Positions 38,700-51,729 of a DNA stretch of 64,000 nt are shown here, piece by piece. Under the pieces are notes generated by a model. That model searched no databases, was not told the DNA's origin, and saw nothing but the letters and a program-made list of their open reading frames with translations. Position numbers and translations under genes: made by a program. Origin of the DNA: Fasciolopsis buskii (Eukaryota; Platyhelminthes; Trematoda; Plagiorchiida; Fasciolidae); contig LUCM01004097.1 in NCBI GenBank assembly GCA_008360955.1, positions 19,630 to 83,629 on the forward strand, read 5' to 3'. Numbering within the stretch: position 1 is the stretch's first letter; each line of letters opens with the position of its first letter.

Positions 38700-41600
38700 C
38701 ATAAAGAAAAGTAATGAAGTTTAGTTTTCTTGAATTCTTGGTGTTAAAAGCACTACATTTCAGATACCCGAAATGTACAGGTGTGGGACTTGTCAGTAAC
38801 CGTTCCTTTGTAGTGATTCAATATCCTAACAAGTAGCAGTAATAAATCAATTCCCATTATGTTTTGTTGGTAAAATGGATCTTGCGATAAAACTGAAGAT
38901 CGTGTTATCTTGTCAAGTGGTCTATTTTACACCGGTAAATATGTATCAACTTGCTACTTTGTTGGTTAAATTTTATAATCTCTCCATATTTGATCCTTTT
39001 ATTTGTAGCTAGAAGCACGTAAAAGGAATGCACAGACAGCAGGAACTGAATTCAACACAAAATGCCTTGTTTACAATGTTAATTAACCTTTTCAATGTCA
39101 GTTTATCACGTGCTCATTTTTTGTTCTATCTGTTTTGGCGATCGTATATGCGCGATACGTTTTCTATCAGCGGAAGCCATCTCAATGTTTACACAAGTGG
39201 TTCTTTAATTGTTCAACCAAGTTTATTGACTATTCTCGAGTGAGCTTATGTGATTCACATGGGATTTTTCATTCGACTGACTCCTGAACGATCGCTGACT
39301 TCGTCCACCAAACAGTCATTGCAAAGTACTACTGAAAAAAAGGAAACATTACACGCGTACTGGGACGGTAACGAAAATACTAAAAGACCACTATCGTAAA
39401 ACACCATTTTTGTGATTGTCAAAACAGTGTGGTTTTTCGGTTAAGAATGACATTATTAGTAGTATCACATCCTTCATTTATCATGGAACAACTGTCTAGC
39501 GGAGCAGTTGTCAGCGTGGACAAATGAAACTCGTGGTCTCGAAGTCTGAACGCCACGAACATGTTTGCATGGTCATCATCTAACTAGTGTACGGTTGTGA
39601 CTTGTCTGCTTACAATTTTCCAGACTCAAAATTCGGCTGAGATAGGCCATCATTTCAGGTTGTTGTTTTTACCGAACAATGAGATTTTGATTACCGAACA
39701 CATGGGCTAGCAACGTTTTGGGCAATTTTATAATTGACGGTCCTATCACGGTAAACTCATTTGGATTGAACAGCCCTTTGACAAAAGTGCTATTTCGTCG
39801 GATGTTTTCTGATTAGGGTTTGTCAGTACTGAAAAGTGTAAAAGAAAGCTCATAATATATCACAATCACATTTTGTTTACCTTATCACATCATTCAAGCA
39901 GATAATCACTTAACGTTTTTAATTTGTAGTGAAATGTGAATTACTGTGGCCGGAACCAAATTTACCACAATTATTTGCTTTGGACAATAGCAAACACTGG
40001 TCAGCCTGGATCGCGTGTACAACAACCGAGGACAATTTCGAGAGTTGTGGGTGAAAAACGACGCAAAGCAATCCGTTTGGTGAATTTTTTTCCCAAACAG
40101 ACCGACTATGTCTGTTGCATAAAACCGGAAACGGAAATATTCACATGTCGGTATCCGTGTTTATGTTCACATAGACAGAATCGAAGATCTCAGGGGCTAA
40201 CTTTATGTCTGTGCTGCTCGTATGAAAGAGAGCATTCACAATTTCCTAAAACTTGCTTTCAAAATTTAACCGTTCGCTGTCGTCCAGCAAAACAGACACT
40301 TGTTGATGACCTTAATTGGCATGCAGACAAGACCGATCTGCATGAAAGCTGGTGTAGATTTTGTCTAGTTTGCTCCTTATTGACTTTTTGAGAATTGTAC
40401 ATTCCAAACGTTTGCAAACAAACGGTATTTTGGTGAAAATTTTGCCTTTTGGTAAATAAATGTAGCATCTCTCATGAATGCGAGCACTGCGGAGACGTGC
40501 CCATTCAATGAATACTTCTCGTGCCTTCCCAATGGAAAAAGAGGAGACGAATGGATTGGATTTGTGAAGCGGCGTGTCACAGTGCACAGACTGTTTCTAC
40601 CTTTGAACGCCTTTGATTTCCCAAATCCCATTTTATACCAGAGACCTGGAAAATCGCTCGACAAGCAAATTAATTTGAGTTTACTTCAAATGAGGTCAAC
40701 AACACTCTGGGATACAATGTCTGGAACGAATGTCCCGCAGCTTTCTGAGTTAGGAATTTGATTTGAATGATCCGGTTTTTATCTCCAGAGAACAATACCT
40801 TCTTCGATGGGATTAGCCGGGAAGCATTCCTAGCTCAAATCTACCCAGCAATTTTTTCATAGTGAGCTTCTTTGATTCTTGTGTGCCAGAAAAGAGACCA
40901 CACTGAATGTCGCTAAAACTTCATCAGTGGGAAATATAATCCGTGAAAGTTTACCACCTCGTCAGATATGTCAAAAATGCAACTATTTTGCCCTCGAGAT
41001 CAGAAATAATAGTTAATTGTGGATCCCCCCATTAATCTTGTCCGAGTTGCAGACATTACTTAAAAATGGTTGTTCCAACTGTTTGATCATATGATATCAA
41101 AACAGGGGGAACGACAAAACGTTTTCCAGTAAAGCTAAACAAACATATTTGCACTAGTGTGTCGTCCTAAGGGAATACCACTGGTGTACTTCACACCGGT
41201 CTCTGTGCTCAAAGCTGCAGTACTTAACTGCTCATTTCAACGTGTTACTTTATTTAAATTTAGAAACAAGGGCAAGTTTTCGATGCTAACAACTTATTTA
41301 CCAGTTAGTGCTTGTTAGAAATACATCTTGAGTAAGTCGAACAGCTTGATAATCATCTACCCGAAACAGCGAGCGTCAATCAATTCAGGTTGGTCATAGA
41401 TAGGCCGGAGCGATAAAGAACGCTATTCAATTGTACCTAGTCTAACAACAGCATGGGTGTGAGGCTGCATAACTTGCCGAGCGCTAGAGCCACAGGTAAC
41501 ATGAAAAACTTAAACCCCGAATCCTTCGACGAAAACATTAAATTTGGACATAACAAATTCCCTAGCCCGTGAAAGACCAACCTTAAATGTCACCGTCAGT

Positions 41601-43860
41601 CGTGCGTCAACGGGCACTAGGCGGATAAACGAAATAAATGATGTTTTTTTGCAAGTCCAAACACAAAACTTAATTTATGGTATTCTCCGGACAATAAGCA
41701 CACTACCTGAGTTTATAATACACGTGGAATATTGCACATTGAGCTGTGCTAGTCCAAATGTGGCAGCGAGAATCTATCGAACAACGAGGCAATAGTTTGC
41801 ATCCAAACATTTTTGTCGCTAAGCAGTAAGCCTGACCACAACACCTTGCAAATCAGGAAAATTTTCCTTATGAATTCATTGCCTCCAGACTTAAATTAGG
41901 ATCTTGAACAGATAAGTTAGACTTTCCGAGATTATTTGTACTTGCGCATTGAACCAATTACTATGAGTCACGAAAACGGGACTTGTTGAGTGTACCCCGT
42001 GGCATGGCACACTTGTAATCTGTTCAGGCTCATTGGGCATGTTTGCCTAAAACTTGGTTATTCATACTGGGGGATGCGGGCTTTAAACAACTTTTGTTCG
42101 CCTCTACCCTTGTGTTTCGCCCACGCTAGATTGTCAGTTGCACAACGTATGATTACGTAAGATGGCGGCATCTGGTTTTGACTCATGCCTCGTTTATCCG
42201 TAGGCGTCTTTTTGGAGAGTTCTCTAACCTCGCTAGAGGACTTTCTTTCTGACCATAGGCAAGGTGACTCAACCAGGACAACTGGACTGTAATTTTGTGG
42301 TGTCATGGCCTTCATACCAAAAGGCATATTCTGAATTGAAAAACTTTCAATAATTGTAAATTTGAGAAGTGATGAATTAGGCCGAATAAACGAGCCAAGG
42401 CATACTATACGTCAAAGTCGTTTTGTAGATGCAAAGAATGCAATGCTACGGTGATGTGAGGAAAAAAATAACTTGGCGTTGCATTCGATCAGAAAGAAAA
42501 TGATAATTTGTATGTATTCCTATCATTTACCTGTGCCTATTACCTGCTAGTCAAATATTTGATTCAGTGATTTTTTTCTCACGGAACATGCAGGAATCTC
42601 TGCGGCAACGGCAAAGGAATATTATGCTCGTTAGAAATTATTTCTTGGTATATTCATCATAGTTTCTGTTTTCAATTCGCCCAGTCATTTCAAGCAGGTC
42701 GCGTTACTCGGAAGGACCAAGCCTGCAAACTTAGCTCGACCGATGATCCCTCTGAAATCCAACTCCTATGAGAATGACTGTGAAGTCCAAGGCTCGCACA
42801 AATACTGATGTTTATGCTTGTTCGTTTTACTGTCTATTGAATATGCTAATCAAGGTCACATTCGGTTCGTAGACTCCGTTTCCATTGTTGTAGCTCGACA
42901 AAATTCACTTTTCTGTCTTACACAAAACGGGTCTCAATAGAACGGCTCAAGGACTTTTCCAAGAACCAAGGAACATTGATTCATTACAAATGCTACCATT
43001 GAATTTTTAATTTTTCCAGTTTTAGTTTGGGATTAGATGTTTTTGTGTGTAATCAACTTACCTGAAATTCCCAAGACCACTTTGGTGGACAGTGTTTTAT
43101 TGGTCATTCTTGGAAGCATTTGGGAATCCCGAATCCCCGGATGGTCTATGAACAGTTGGCTATGCACTTGAGCCGCTTCCAGTCGGACTAATCACTAGCG
43201 ATGTGTCTACTTATGCGCTTAACATCATCACGTTTATTCTAACAACAAAAATAGTCGTATTAACGTTTTGTAACCGAAGTAAGGATTTCTCAACGTTTCG
43301 GTATCGCAATTCGAAGTTCAGCTGCATTTTATTAAAGTTCACTGGCTGAAAGAAGATGCTCTTTTCATGGAACTACTGATATGCAGGTGAGAAATGACAG
43401 TCAAACTGTTTAAGATTTGTGCTTCTTTGCAGAAAACATTATTATTCCGGACATTTCTCCCTATTTTGTGTTAACTGAACGAATAAAAATGGGAATTTAT
43501 TTTATCACTGGTTAACTTTGCCTTACTTCGCCACCTATTGTAGTGAGTATTTAAGATTCCAATCCTTCTATTTTCTAAATTTTCACATTTATGACCTGTT
43601 TACCCCTTCGTCGTCCGTCGTAGAGAGTCTCCAAAGACATGCTTATCACCGAGATGATTCATTTCCTTTATAGCCACTTTGATGATTTCCTTCCTATGCA
43701 TTTTCGGGTGGAATGCAAAGGTTACCTTTTGTCACCAGACACCATTCATAGTTTATATGATAACCGTCAGGACTTCTGTCAAAATATGTCCAGCTTGTGA
43801 ACAGCTGTCTTAGCATTGTCATTTATTTCTTGTGGTTCTCCAGCATATGACAAACCATGT
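38700..43860. other. Intergenic or intronic sequence without a supported gene
   Basis: The 151-codon frame at 39936-40391 (+) is cysteine-rich but overlaps equally open minus frames (40259-40664). It lacks recognisable spacing for a zinc-binding domain. Nothing else was supported. Confidence 0.4.
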
Positions 43861-43868
43861 TCACTTCC

Positions 43869-44150
43869 TTACCGCCGTACGTGGCACGCATTTGATGGCG
43901 TTCGTTGCTTATCGTAGGATAATGGTGTCGGTCTCCCCCAATCCGGAGAATGGCTACATTGCCAAACTCTCATGCACACATCAATATAGGCTTCTGGTGT
44001 TCTGAAGTATGCACGAATTAAATCAGTCTTTCTTGAGCCATAGAGTGCAATGATAGCTAGCATTTGGTTGAGTGTGATGATTGAGTGTAAGCTGCGTTTG
44101 TCCTGTGCGTTGGCCCCTGTGCTACGTGGTCTTGTCCGTTTTGTGTTCAT
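43869..44150 (-). CDS. Weak ATG-initiated open frame, 93 codons
   Basis: It starts MNTKRTRPRSTGANAQDKRS and continues LNQMLAIIALYGSRKTDLIR and YFRTPEAYIDVCMRVW. The middle looks coding; there are no splice sites or family to support it. It could be an exon or chance. Confidence 0.22.
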   Translation of the reverse strand: MNTKRTRPRSTGANAQDKRSLHSIITLNQMLAIIALYGSRKTDLIRAYFRTPEAYIDVCMRVWQCSHSPDWGRPTPLSYDKQRTPSNACHVRR

Positions 44151-44981
44151 TCAGCGTTACCAATGTGACCGAATTCATTCAGATAATTTTACGAAGCGGA
44201 AAAATTCGAGGTTTGGAAGTTGACTGGGTCTACTGAATTCCGAATGAAAAGTTTTGTTAAATTATCACTCATGTGCTACAAAACTTAAGGCAATATGGCA
44301 AGTGGTCTCTGCTTAATTGTTAACAAATTCAATCGTAAACCCATCAGAAAATAACATTACAAAAGTCAAGCTTCAGTTAAATATTAGTGGCTAGACCAAA
44401 AGAAACACACCTAGCGTTGCAATTAGGCTTCTTTCTACCTGATTGTTTCTGTTGACTACAGGAACTGAGCGATCAATGCTATAATCTGCCTTGTTCATCA
44501 CAGTGCAAAGATGAATGACTTGTGGAAAGAAGCATAGGTAGATTAATTTGAAATTGCGAATCGGCTTCCGATTTCGCCCAAAGCGGCGATCAGTTAATTC
44601 TCACAGGTTCCAGATGGTCGCAACTCACAACTGATTGTACATTAGTGCCGACTAGTCGTACAAACTACTGAATCACCTTTTCGAATTTCATATCCTCAGT
44701 CCCTTCCGACTGACTGGTTTCACTAGAGACGCGGTAATGAATGAATGGTTTTGACAGCTACGGCACAAAATCCGCATGTCTGGGATTCCGCAAAACGACA
44801 TCTACACCTGAGATGCAACGTCATTCGGTGAAAGTATTCTTTCGGTTTCGACATGAACAAAAATTTTCCTTGATCCACCCCGTCTCTATGGCCACACTTC
44901 ACACATTACGGAGCAGATAAAAACCCGGATAAGGTCATCTTTCTCCCAGTGTGTGAACGAATGCATTAAGCTTTACTTCAA

Positions 44982-46354
44982 TTAGAAGTACAACATTCTG
45001 CTCACATTCTTGGCCAGATATTCTTCCTTAAGTGTGAATAGTGTCGCATGACGACAGGTATTTTGATGAATAAGATCGTTAAAAATCAAACAGAAAATGA
45101 GACAGGAAGTCCAAGACAAATACAATTTCTGGCTGAAAAGCCTCCGGATAATCGACGTCAGTTCCGTCAATTCGCATGCTGGGGCTTGTGAATATGTGTC
45201 ATCTTCGGTAAGATGCGGCGCCGTAGGAATAGACGAGTGACTGTGCCCAAGTTTGACCGCATTCTGGGGAGAACGAGTATCTTGGATCTGCGGAAATGAT
45301 GGTATCTTCGATTTTTATTCAGTGAAGACCCGTTAAATAGAAAGCTAACCCGATCGGAGCAAGGTAAATCGGTAATTAACATCTGATTACGAGCTATTTG
45401 GATGCGATAATCCTTGGAGATATTCCCCTGTGATGTGCAGAGGATGACATTCGGCACCTTGCGGACACCCATTCGATCATAAGCTAGTATCATAATCCCG
45501 GAAATTAGTTCTTCGCTGTTAAACTGACAAGAAGGATGTCATTGGCGTAGTTATTCGAATTAGCAGGTGAATTTTTCTTAGAAAATTGATCATGGTTAGC
45601 TCTCAAAGAGTAGCGACGGCTGTAGTAATATTTACTTCGGAGAAATCGTTGCAGAATTCTTTGCAAAAAGTCAGAACAAATGAAATTCTGCCCAAGAAGC
45701 CTCACCGAAAGTCTCACACTACCTTCTTCAGCTTGGATCTTTGGAATCTAATACTTATCGACATGCACATACGTATTGGTTATCTTAACGCAGCTCTTTC
45801 GGTTCACCAGCGGAGATTTTGACCGCTGCAGTGACAACATTCGTTTCGACGCCGTTCATTTCGTAATCTACGACAGTTTCCAGTAAATCTTCCGGATTGC
45901 GACCTATTGGTGTCCCACTGAATACCGGGTGCTTGCCAAAGCAATCCCAAGAGTGAGAAATATTGGATACTTCAACTTTGGAAGTGAAGTACAAGAAATA
46001 CACACTTAAAATTCTAGTCTTGGCAGTAACAACAAGACTGTGTCGAACAGCACGGCTCCCGGGAACAACTTCGTACAGCCAATACAGCTGTATAGGTGGT
46101 TACGGCACACATGCCACTAGATAATCCCACAAGTTCACTACCCAGTGAGAAGTGACCATAAGCAAACAAGAAGACTGTATATAATAAGTAGTCAAAAATC
46201 AACATTTTGTTAAGCATTCCAAAAGCAAATGTGTACACATACGTTGATTTTCATCGACTGACCAGCATAAATGGTCTATGCGAACGACACAATTCGGTAC
46301 CATGTAGTCAATGAAGGGTTGGTTAGTTGGCTGGTTTGACGGCCAGAAAGTGTG
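44982..46354 (-). CDS. Best-supported spliced gene model, 3' portion; product unknown
   Basis: Six minus-strand exons join in phase: 46354-46243, 46174-46142, 45975-45808, 45731-45706, 45523-45350 and 45287-44982 (stop). Introns are 68, 166, 76, 182 and 62 nt. Sites include C|GTATGT with TATATACAG, G|GTGAAC with GATCCAAG, TCG|GTGAGG with CTTCTTGTCAG, and CGG|GTTAGC with TTTCCGCAG. Peptides include FIDYMVPNCVVRIDHLCWSV, SHSWDCFGKHPVFSGTPIG, NPEDLLETVVDYEMNGVETN, SEELISGIMILAYDRMGVRK and NVILCTSQGNISKDYRIQIA. In the third exon about 40% of codons begin with G, a strong coding signature. The end of the last exon (after about 45150) is hydrophobic and may be over-extended. Upstream exons are missing. 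I recognise no family. Confidence 0.55.
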
Positions 46355-46499
46355 CTATCAGTCTAAAGATAATTTTGAAAATCCTTCTGTGCGGAAAAAG
46401 TGTTTCTTGGACATTTACTTCACAAATGCAATGCCGGGTCGAAAATGCGGACATGCCATGGGTTGGTGTCAATAAAACACATGTGCATGGAGTGATCGA

Positions 46500-46715
46500 C
46501 AGATAACCGGGATAACTGGGTTCCGCGTCGGTCAACAAAACGACTAGAGGTTCGAATCCTAGATCCGCCAGTCAGCAAGATGACAGACGGAAAACTGCTG
46601 TTACCAGGATTCTTACCATACCTGGAATAATGGGACCTTACGCGGTTGCGATGCCGCTCAAATTTTAGATTGTTGGTTGTCGGGTCCCTGTTCGACTGCC
46701 CGAAATACGGCATGC
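46500..46715 (+). mobile_element. tRNA-like element with perfect B box
   Basis: A perfect B box GGTTCGAATCC lies at 46549-46559. An A-box-like GGATAACTGGG lies about 40 bases upstream, and a T-arm-like inverted repeat (CTAG...CTAG) surrounds the B box. An acceptor stem is not convincing. The 150 bases that follow have no second copy in the window, so calling it a SINE is inference. It lies between two divergently oriented gene models. Confidence 0.45.
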
Positions 46716-46973
46716 CTATTTATTTGTACTTTTTAAATATGCCCAGAATGCCGCCCTGAAAGTGCCTTCTTTCAAACATTACCCCAGTGTATAGTAAATA
46801 GAATACTCGAGTTAACAACCAGATGCCAGCAATGCATTGTAGGTACCGTGGCGCCCAAGCGAAACAGACACTACAGTTCAATTACAGGCAAACTACGGCA
46901 GAGAGGTGTCGAGTGGCCGAAGCCATTCGAAAGCGAGACTCCTGAAAACAGCAGCAGGAGGGATAACGTATAG

Positions 46974-48047
46974 GTCTCGTGCATAAGAAAACAAAAGAAA
47001 CCAAACAAGCGTCAGAAACGACATCAAAAGTCAAAGCAGATCTTGGAGAAAATGATTGCTGAAGCTTATCCGGAAGACCGATGTCATTACATGCGCATCT
47101 TTGAAGCTTTCATTATGACCCATAGAACCATTGGGCCTGAAGCATTAAAAAGACAGATCTAGTCTTTCCTCTTGTGGGTGCGTAGTTGTTCATCCTTAGC
47201 AAACTACATAGGCTGAGTTAAAGTTTCTTTAATGGACCGGGGAAAATAAACCAAAGGGCTTGGAAACCGGAAAAAAACACTACTTTCAGCTTGTGTCCTC
47301 ACATTGCCAGTCTTGAGACAGCAGGATTCCTAAGCGTCTTCCACGATTTTGCTGAACAGATAAAATGCGGTAAGTTAACGGTTGTCTGCATTGATTGAAT
47401 CCACAGCAAATGGCTACCCTAATCTACTGCTTCGTTCTCCAGAAGTGATTTTCAGTGTTACCTAAATTGTCCTGGCCAAATTTCACCAACTTCATTCTCA
47501 AAATGAAGACTCACGTATGCTTGACAGTGTGACGTATTTGGACTGGTCGAATTCACTTAGACTGATGCAACCGCCTGGAACCCAAAAGGCAGTGATTTGC
47601 TTTTCTTAAAAAATGTCCAAATAAGCGATGCACTGTTTTGCCTTTTCCTTGTATTGTTAAAAAATCCAGTAATATTCTTGTCAAAAATAAGTTACCTTAT
47701 GATGCAGCCTTAATCAGACTAAGTTGCCGAAAACAAGCTGCTTCTCTAATCCATGAAACGGTAGCTTGACTTGTGAATTCCAGAAGGCCCCTCTTTAGAT
47801 GTTGTAGCGTCAAGAATGGATTATCTCAGTTCCTTGAAAATTGCCACTGAGCGCATCTCAATAATAGATTCACTCGTAAACCAACGATAATCAACCAAGT
47901 GTTTAACTAGAGTTTGGTGATTTAGTAGCAGAAGAAGGCATCAATGCAGTCCGTTTCCTCTCTAAAGATGAAATTATAAATTCTGCAGAAATGGTCAAGT
48001 ACCAGACCAGAGCTTCTCGTGCAGAACGGCGACATCTAATCGACTGA
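46974..48047 (+). CDS. Spliced gene or recent pseudogene with two 37-nt introns; product unknown
   Basis: Plus-strand segments: 46974-47161 (KQILEKMIAEAYPEDRCHYM, IFEAFIMTHRTIGPEALKRQ), 47290-47369 (LCPHIASLETAGFLSVFHDF), 47407 to about 47591 (ANGYPNLLLRSPEVIF, then AKFHQLHSQNEDSRMLDSVT), 47692-47760 (LPYDAALIRLSCRKQAASLI), 47784-47875 (VVASRMDYLSSLKIATERIS) and 47913-48047 (FGDLVAEEGINAVRFLSKDE ... ASRAERRHLID, stop). Introns 47370-47406 (GTAAGT...CCACAG) and 47876-47912 (GTAAAC...CTAGAG) are both 37 nt and keep phase. Two problems remain: a TAA at 47463-47465 inside otherwise coding sequence, avoidable with a 54-nt intron at 47455-47508, and a phase clash at the 47760/47784 junction. So it is either a real gene with one boundary misread or a lightly damaged pseudogene. 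A further open segment at 46820-46942 may be its first exon. The family is not recognised. Confidence 0.5.
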
Positions 48048-48389
48048 CGGCAACTGTTCATCATCTACAAATGTATTATAAATGTATAGTTATTGTAATA
48101 AGGTATTAGCAGAGATTGTAATATTAACAGTAATAATATTGTTGGCGAGCCACTTTAAAAATGCACTCAGTGTACACTCAAGTGAAATAGTTGTAACGCG
48201 AGGAGGAGTTTCCAACCAACCAGCTCAAAAGCCGCAATCGACTGCGCTTCGTCCAAACAGACTACAATACGTTATTGTCATGTCAGGTACCTTGTTTAAA
48301 TACAAAAAGAAGCCAAATGTTAATAGTTGCCCTAATGACGTGTAATCTTCCGTTGCGCCTGAATAAAAGCTCACCTTATTGCTATAATA

Positions 48390-49060
48390 TTATGAATTCT
48401 TGACACGTTGCCCGGCGAAGCTACAGTTGGCAACCGCTAATATGGCGATGTGTCACTGTTCGTGTTGAACAACCGTGCAAACTTTAAGCGGATCGCTCAC
48501 TCATTTCGTCGTCAACTCATTCGAAAACATCTATATGACAATTTTCTCTAAATTCGATATATCAGGCAACTTTCAGGCCAAATCCGACAGTGGCCGAACG
48601 GCTTTTGTGAGCGACACAAGAGGTATGTAGTGATAAACGAAGTCCCTCTAATCTATCGCCATTTGATGCTCATCAGATTGGGCACGAATCCGGTTTTGTG
48701 GTCCCAATTTATCACGAAGTGGGCCAGAATTATCGGTACGTGTCAAAATCGAATTATTTATTTAGTGAAAATTCCATCATTTTTTAATTGACACATGGTG
48801 AACACGCGGTCATCATAGTTTGTCTTGAATACTAATTGAAATCGCAAACAGGGATGTTTACATTAATAAAATGTACAGGAAAATGTAACAAATGAGATGA
48901 TATTCGGGAAATCACATTAGGGGTACATACGCAGTTCGGACCAGAAATAGTTCTGCTAAATAGTATATTATATTGCGTACAAAAATACAATGTCGCACTT
49001 GTCAAAAAAGTGAGGGTAAAAATAAACAAGGAAGCAATTTACACTCACCACTTGTAAAAA
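48390..49060. other. No supported feature between gene model and retrotransposon
   Basis: The sequence is AT-rich, and the part nearest 49.06 kb may be the 3' untranslated end of the retrotransposon. I could not fix that boundary: no poly-A or tandem tail repeat is clear. Confidence 0.4.
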
Positions 49061-49069
49061 TATAAAAAA

Positions 49070-51725
49070 ATACTCATCGAGGAATGATCATGGCATACTA
49101 GAATAGGTTGCCCACTAATTCGGCTAAGACACGGTCACAGTTTGTCGAAATCGGTGTTAAATGAGGGATACTAAAGTTCCCATAGATAATGATCCATGAG
49201 GGTATGGAAAGAAATATTGATAGTGGTTAAAGATGAGAGCGGCACTTTGAAAGATCTTTGCTCAGAGGACGCGTGTGATCTGAAAAAAACTAGTCAGCAA
49301 ATTTTCACATGCTGCTAAGTACTGGTCTCCTATATTGGTGGGAAAGCTCACCAAGTGGTATGAAAGACACACGGCAAACAATTGATAGTCCCCCGGCAAA
49401 GAATTTTGATACTTTCTAGACAGAACAGTAAATGACGATCGGAAAAACACATTGGAATATAAATCCAGAAATTGTGCTTTGTTTCACCTTCAAATGACAA
49501 TCGTCGGAGGTTCATTACACAGTTAGAAATATGAGAAATCCACTTCAGGTTTTTATCAATACTAACCTCCATATATTTCACAGAATCAATCTTAGTAATT
49601 TTTGAGTTGATGGAACATGTTTCGGATGGGTAGGCTGACCGAGCGAGAGAGAACAGACATTCAGATGTGCTGAGATGTAAACCAGCTCGTGCAGAGAAAT
49701 CGTAAACAGAATATAGGTTGCTGGAAAAACTTTGAAAATCATCGTTGTTCGAAACGGCTTGACAAAATTTGCAACGTCATCAGCATACTTAAACAGATGA
49801 AAGGGGGAGCTAGTAGATAAGTCACTGATGTAAGTAGAGAAGAGAAACGTTGAAGGAACAGCACCCTGAAGCACTCCTGAGTTTTCAGCCAACGGTTTGA
49901 AACTTAACCGTCCATTAGTGTGCACTGGGTTCGGTTAGCAAAGTAGTCAGACAGCCATGCTAATAATGGCCTAGGAAAACCAAATTTTTCCAGTTTGTGA
50001 AGTAGAAGAGACCGTGGGACCGGATCACATGCCGACGAATAGCCAAGAAAGGCGCAACGCACAGATCTCATCGAGGCGTTTAAGGACTTGCAAATGTGGT
50101 GAATGAGGGAGGCAACAGTGTCCAAGGTGAACCTGTTAGATTTATAAGCAAACTGACAAGGGTCGTCAGGATGATGCAGAGCAGAAAGCAGGCGCTTAAT
50201 TATAACACGCTCCGTAAAATAAAGTCCTGAAAATGCTAAGGTGATAGAGCGGAAACGTCATACTAAAGCTGTAGAACTGTTAGAGTTGGGGATGGGAATA
50301 ACAGTGTCGGGTCTCCAACAGTCAGGGATAGAAGGCGAGCTTAGTGATGAGTTAATCAGAGGAGTAAATTCATCCATCAGGGCCCCAGCACCGTGCAGTA
50401 AAAGAGCTGAGGACAGACTGTCGAGACCAACCCCTGTGGTAATTTTAGTGGTGCGAAGAATCTCGGGCATCTCTTCCCTAGAAAAACTTGTAACTGTCAT
50501 ATCACCACCATGACCAAATATGACGAGGGTATAATTGGAAGAATGAATGAAAGCACGATTGATACTGTCGAAACGCGCAAAAATTTTCGCACGCAGTCGA
50601 ATGCCTCGCCGTAGGAATCGATTGTTGTTACTACTCAGGAGTTGCCTGACGAATGTAGTGTCGAGGCGTTGGATTTCAGCTGTCATTAGGTTGGAAAAAC
50701 ACCGCACAGTTGAGTTACTACAAGATCTGTAAAAGTTCTCCTTGCGTCTCCTCAGAGATTTTAGCACCTGGGTTTCTGAGTGCTGTTTCCGAGAAACAAC
50801 AGATATCCAAGAATGTGTTGGTCGTTTCTGTGAAAAGTTAGACATTGTCATTGAGCAAGGGTTCACAGGAGCAACAAGCATAAACATGTGAAAAGGATTT
50901 CTGAGGATGAATAATGTTATTGTGTGAAAAGTTACGGAGGCGAACTCGGATTGTATTTATTCGCCTGAAGGATGGAAAGGTGACCTAGAGCATATCGTGC
51001 GCCTTAACACAACTAAACAATGATCACTGTTTGAGATTGGGACACGCCATTTCGGTAAAAATAAATTAGGGTAGATAATGAAAGTTCTAAAATGGGACCA
51101 CCCCTGGTGAGAGAAAAGCAAAGGTCAGTTAAATCAAACACAGCCAGTGGTAGGGTTGATGTGTGGTTGAAATCACCCACAATAATTTGCGGTCTGTCCT
51201 CAAGAAGACAAACAATGAATGCTAGAACACTTTCGAGAGCAGAATTGATATTGTGTTTCGAGCTAAAAGGAGCAATGTGTAAGATCGTAATGATTGTACT
51301 GGTATGCCGAGAAAATCTAGGATAACACTGTCACGAGACAGTCAATTCCACATAGCGAGTAGGTATAAATAACTTTAAACTTGCCGGAGCAGAAGGACTT
51401 CACTTATTGGCACACTGCCTACAGTTTTGTTCATGTTTGAAACGCTGTCTTGCCGGTTGAGTCTAAGGCTGCCTGTCGACACGAGCGAATCAGTGATATC
51501 CGGGTTCAGTCACGATTCTCGTATGCAAATGACACACGTATGAACACGGGTCAGTGATTGAAGCGCGAGGGACAAGTCCGACCTTTTCGTAAACGGAGAG
51601 TGGATGCTAGTACTCAACAATGCCAGAATGGACGTCTTGGCTGGAAGGGTGCATTTAAGAGCTGTCTGTCCGCCTGTCTCATCTAGATGAATAAGATCTT
51701 TGAGGTGTAGCAATGCGTAGTCTCA
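49070..51725 (-). mobile_element. CR1-like non-LTR retrotransposon, endonuclease plus reverse transcriptase, inactivated
   Basis: Reading the minus strand in order, the 5' endonuclease part has TCVICIRES followed by a stop and LNPDITDSLVSTGSLRLN (about 51545-51460), where the family usually has ESW. Then comes RPQIIVGDFNHTSTLPLA with the GDFN motif (about 51190-51150), and SDHCLVVL (about 51035-51010), the SDH motif. The reverse transcriptase has DCWRPDTVIPIPNSN (about 50310), GYSSACDPVPRSLLLHKLEK (about 50040-49985), GVLQGAVPSTFLF with KYADDVANFV (YADD about 49787-49775), and KYMEVSIDKNLKWISHIS downstream. At least five frame changes and several stops interrupt it. Motif order and the DYSSAFD..PR..L-type block are what I associate with CR1-like elements; exact clade needs a search. 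About 2.65 kb survives. Confidence 0.85.
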
Positions 51726-51729
51726 GTCC

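Noticed and set aside
39936..40391. 151-codon cysteine-rich ORF as a zinc-finger gene
   Set aside because: Cysteine and histidine spacing fits no zinc-binding motif, the opposite strand is equally open, and no splice sites or start context support it.
46912..46965. tRNA-Ser/Leu-like head (GTGGCCGAAGCC box)
   Set aside because: Only an A-box resemblance; no B box at the right spacing and no stem pairing.
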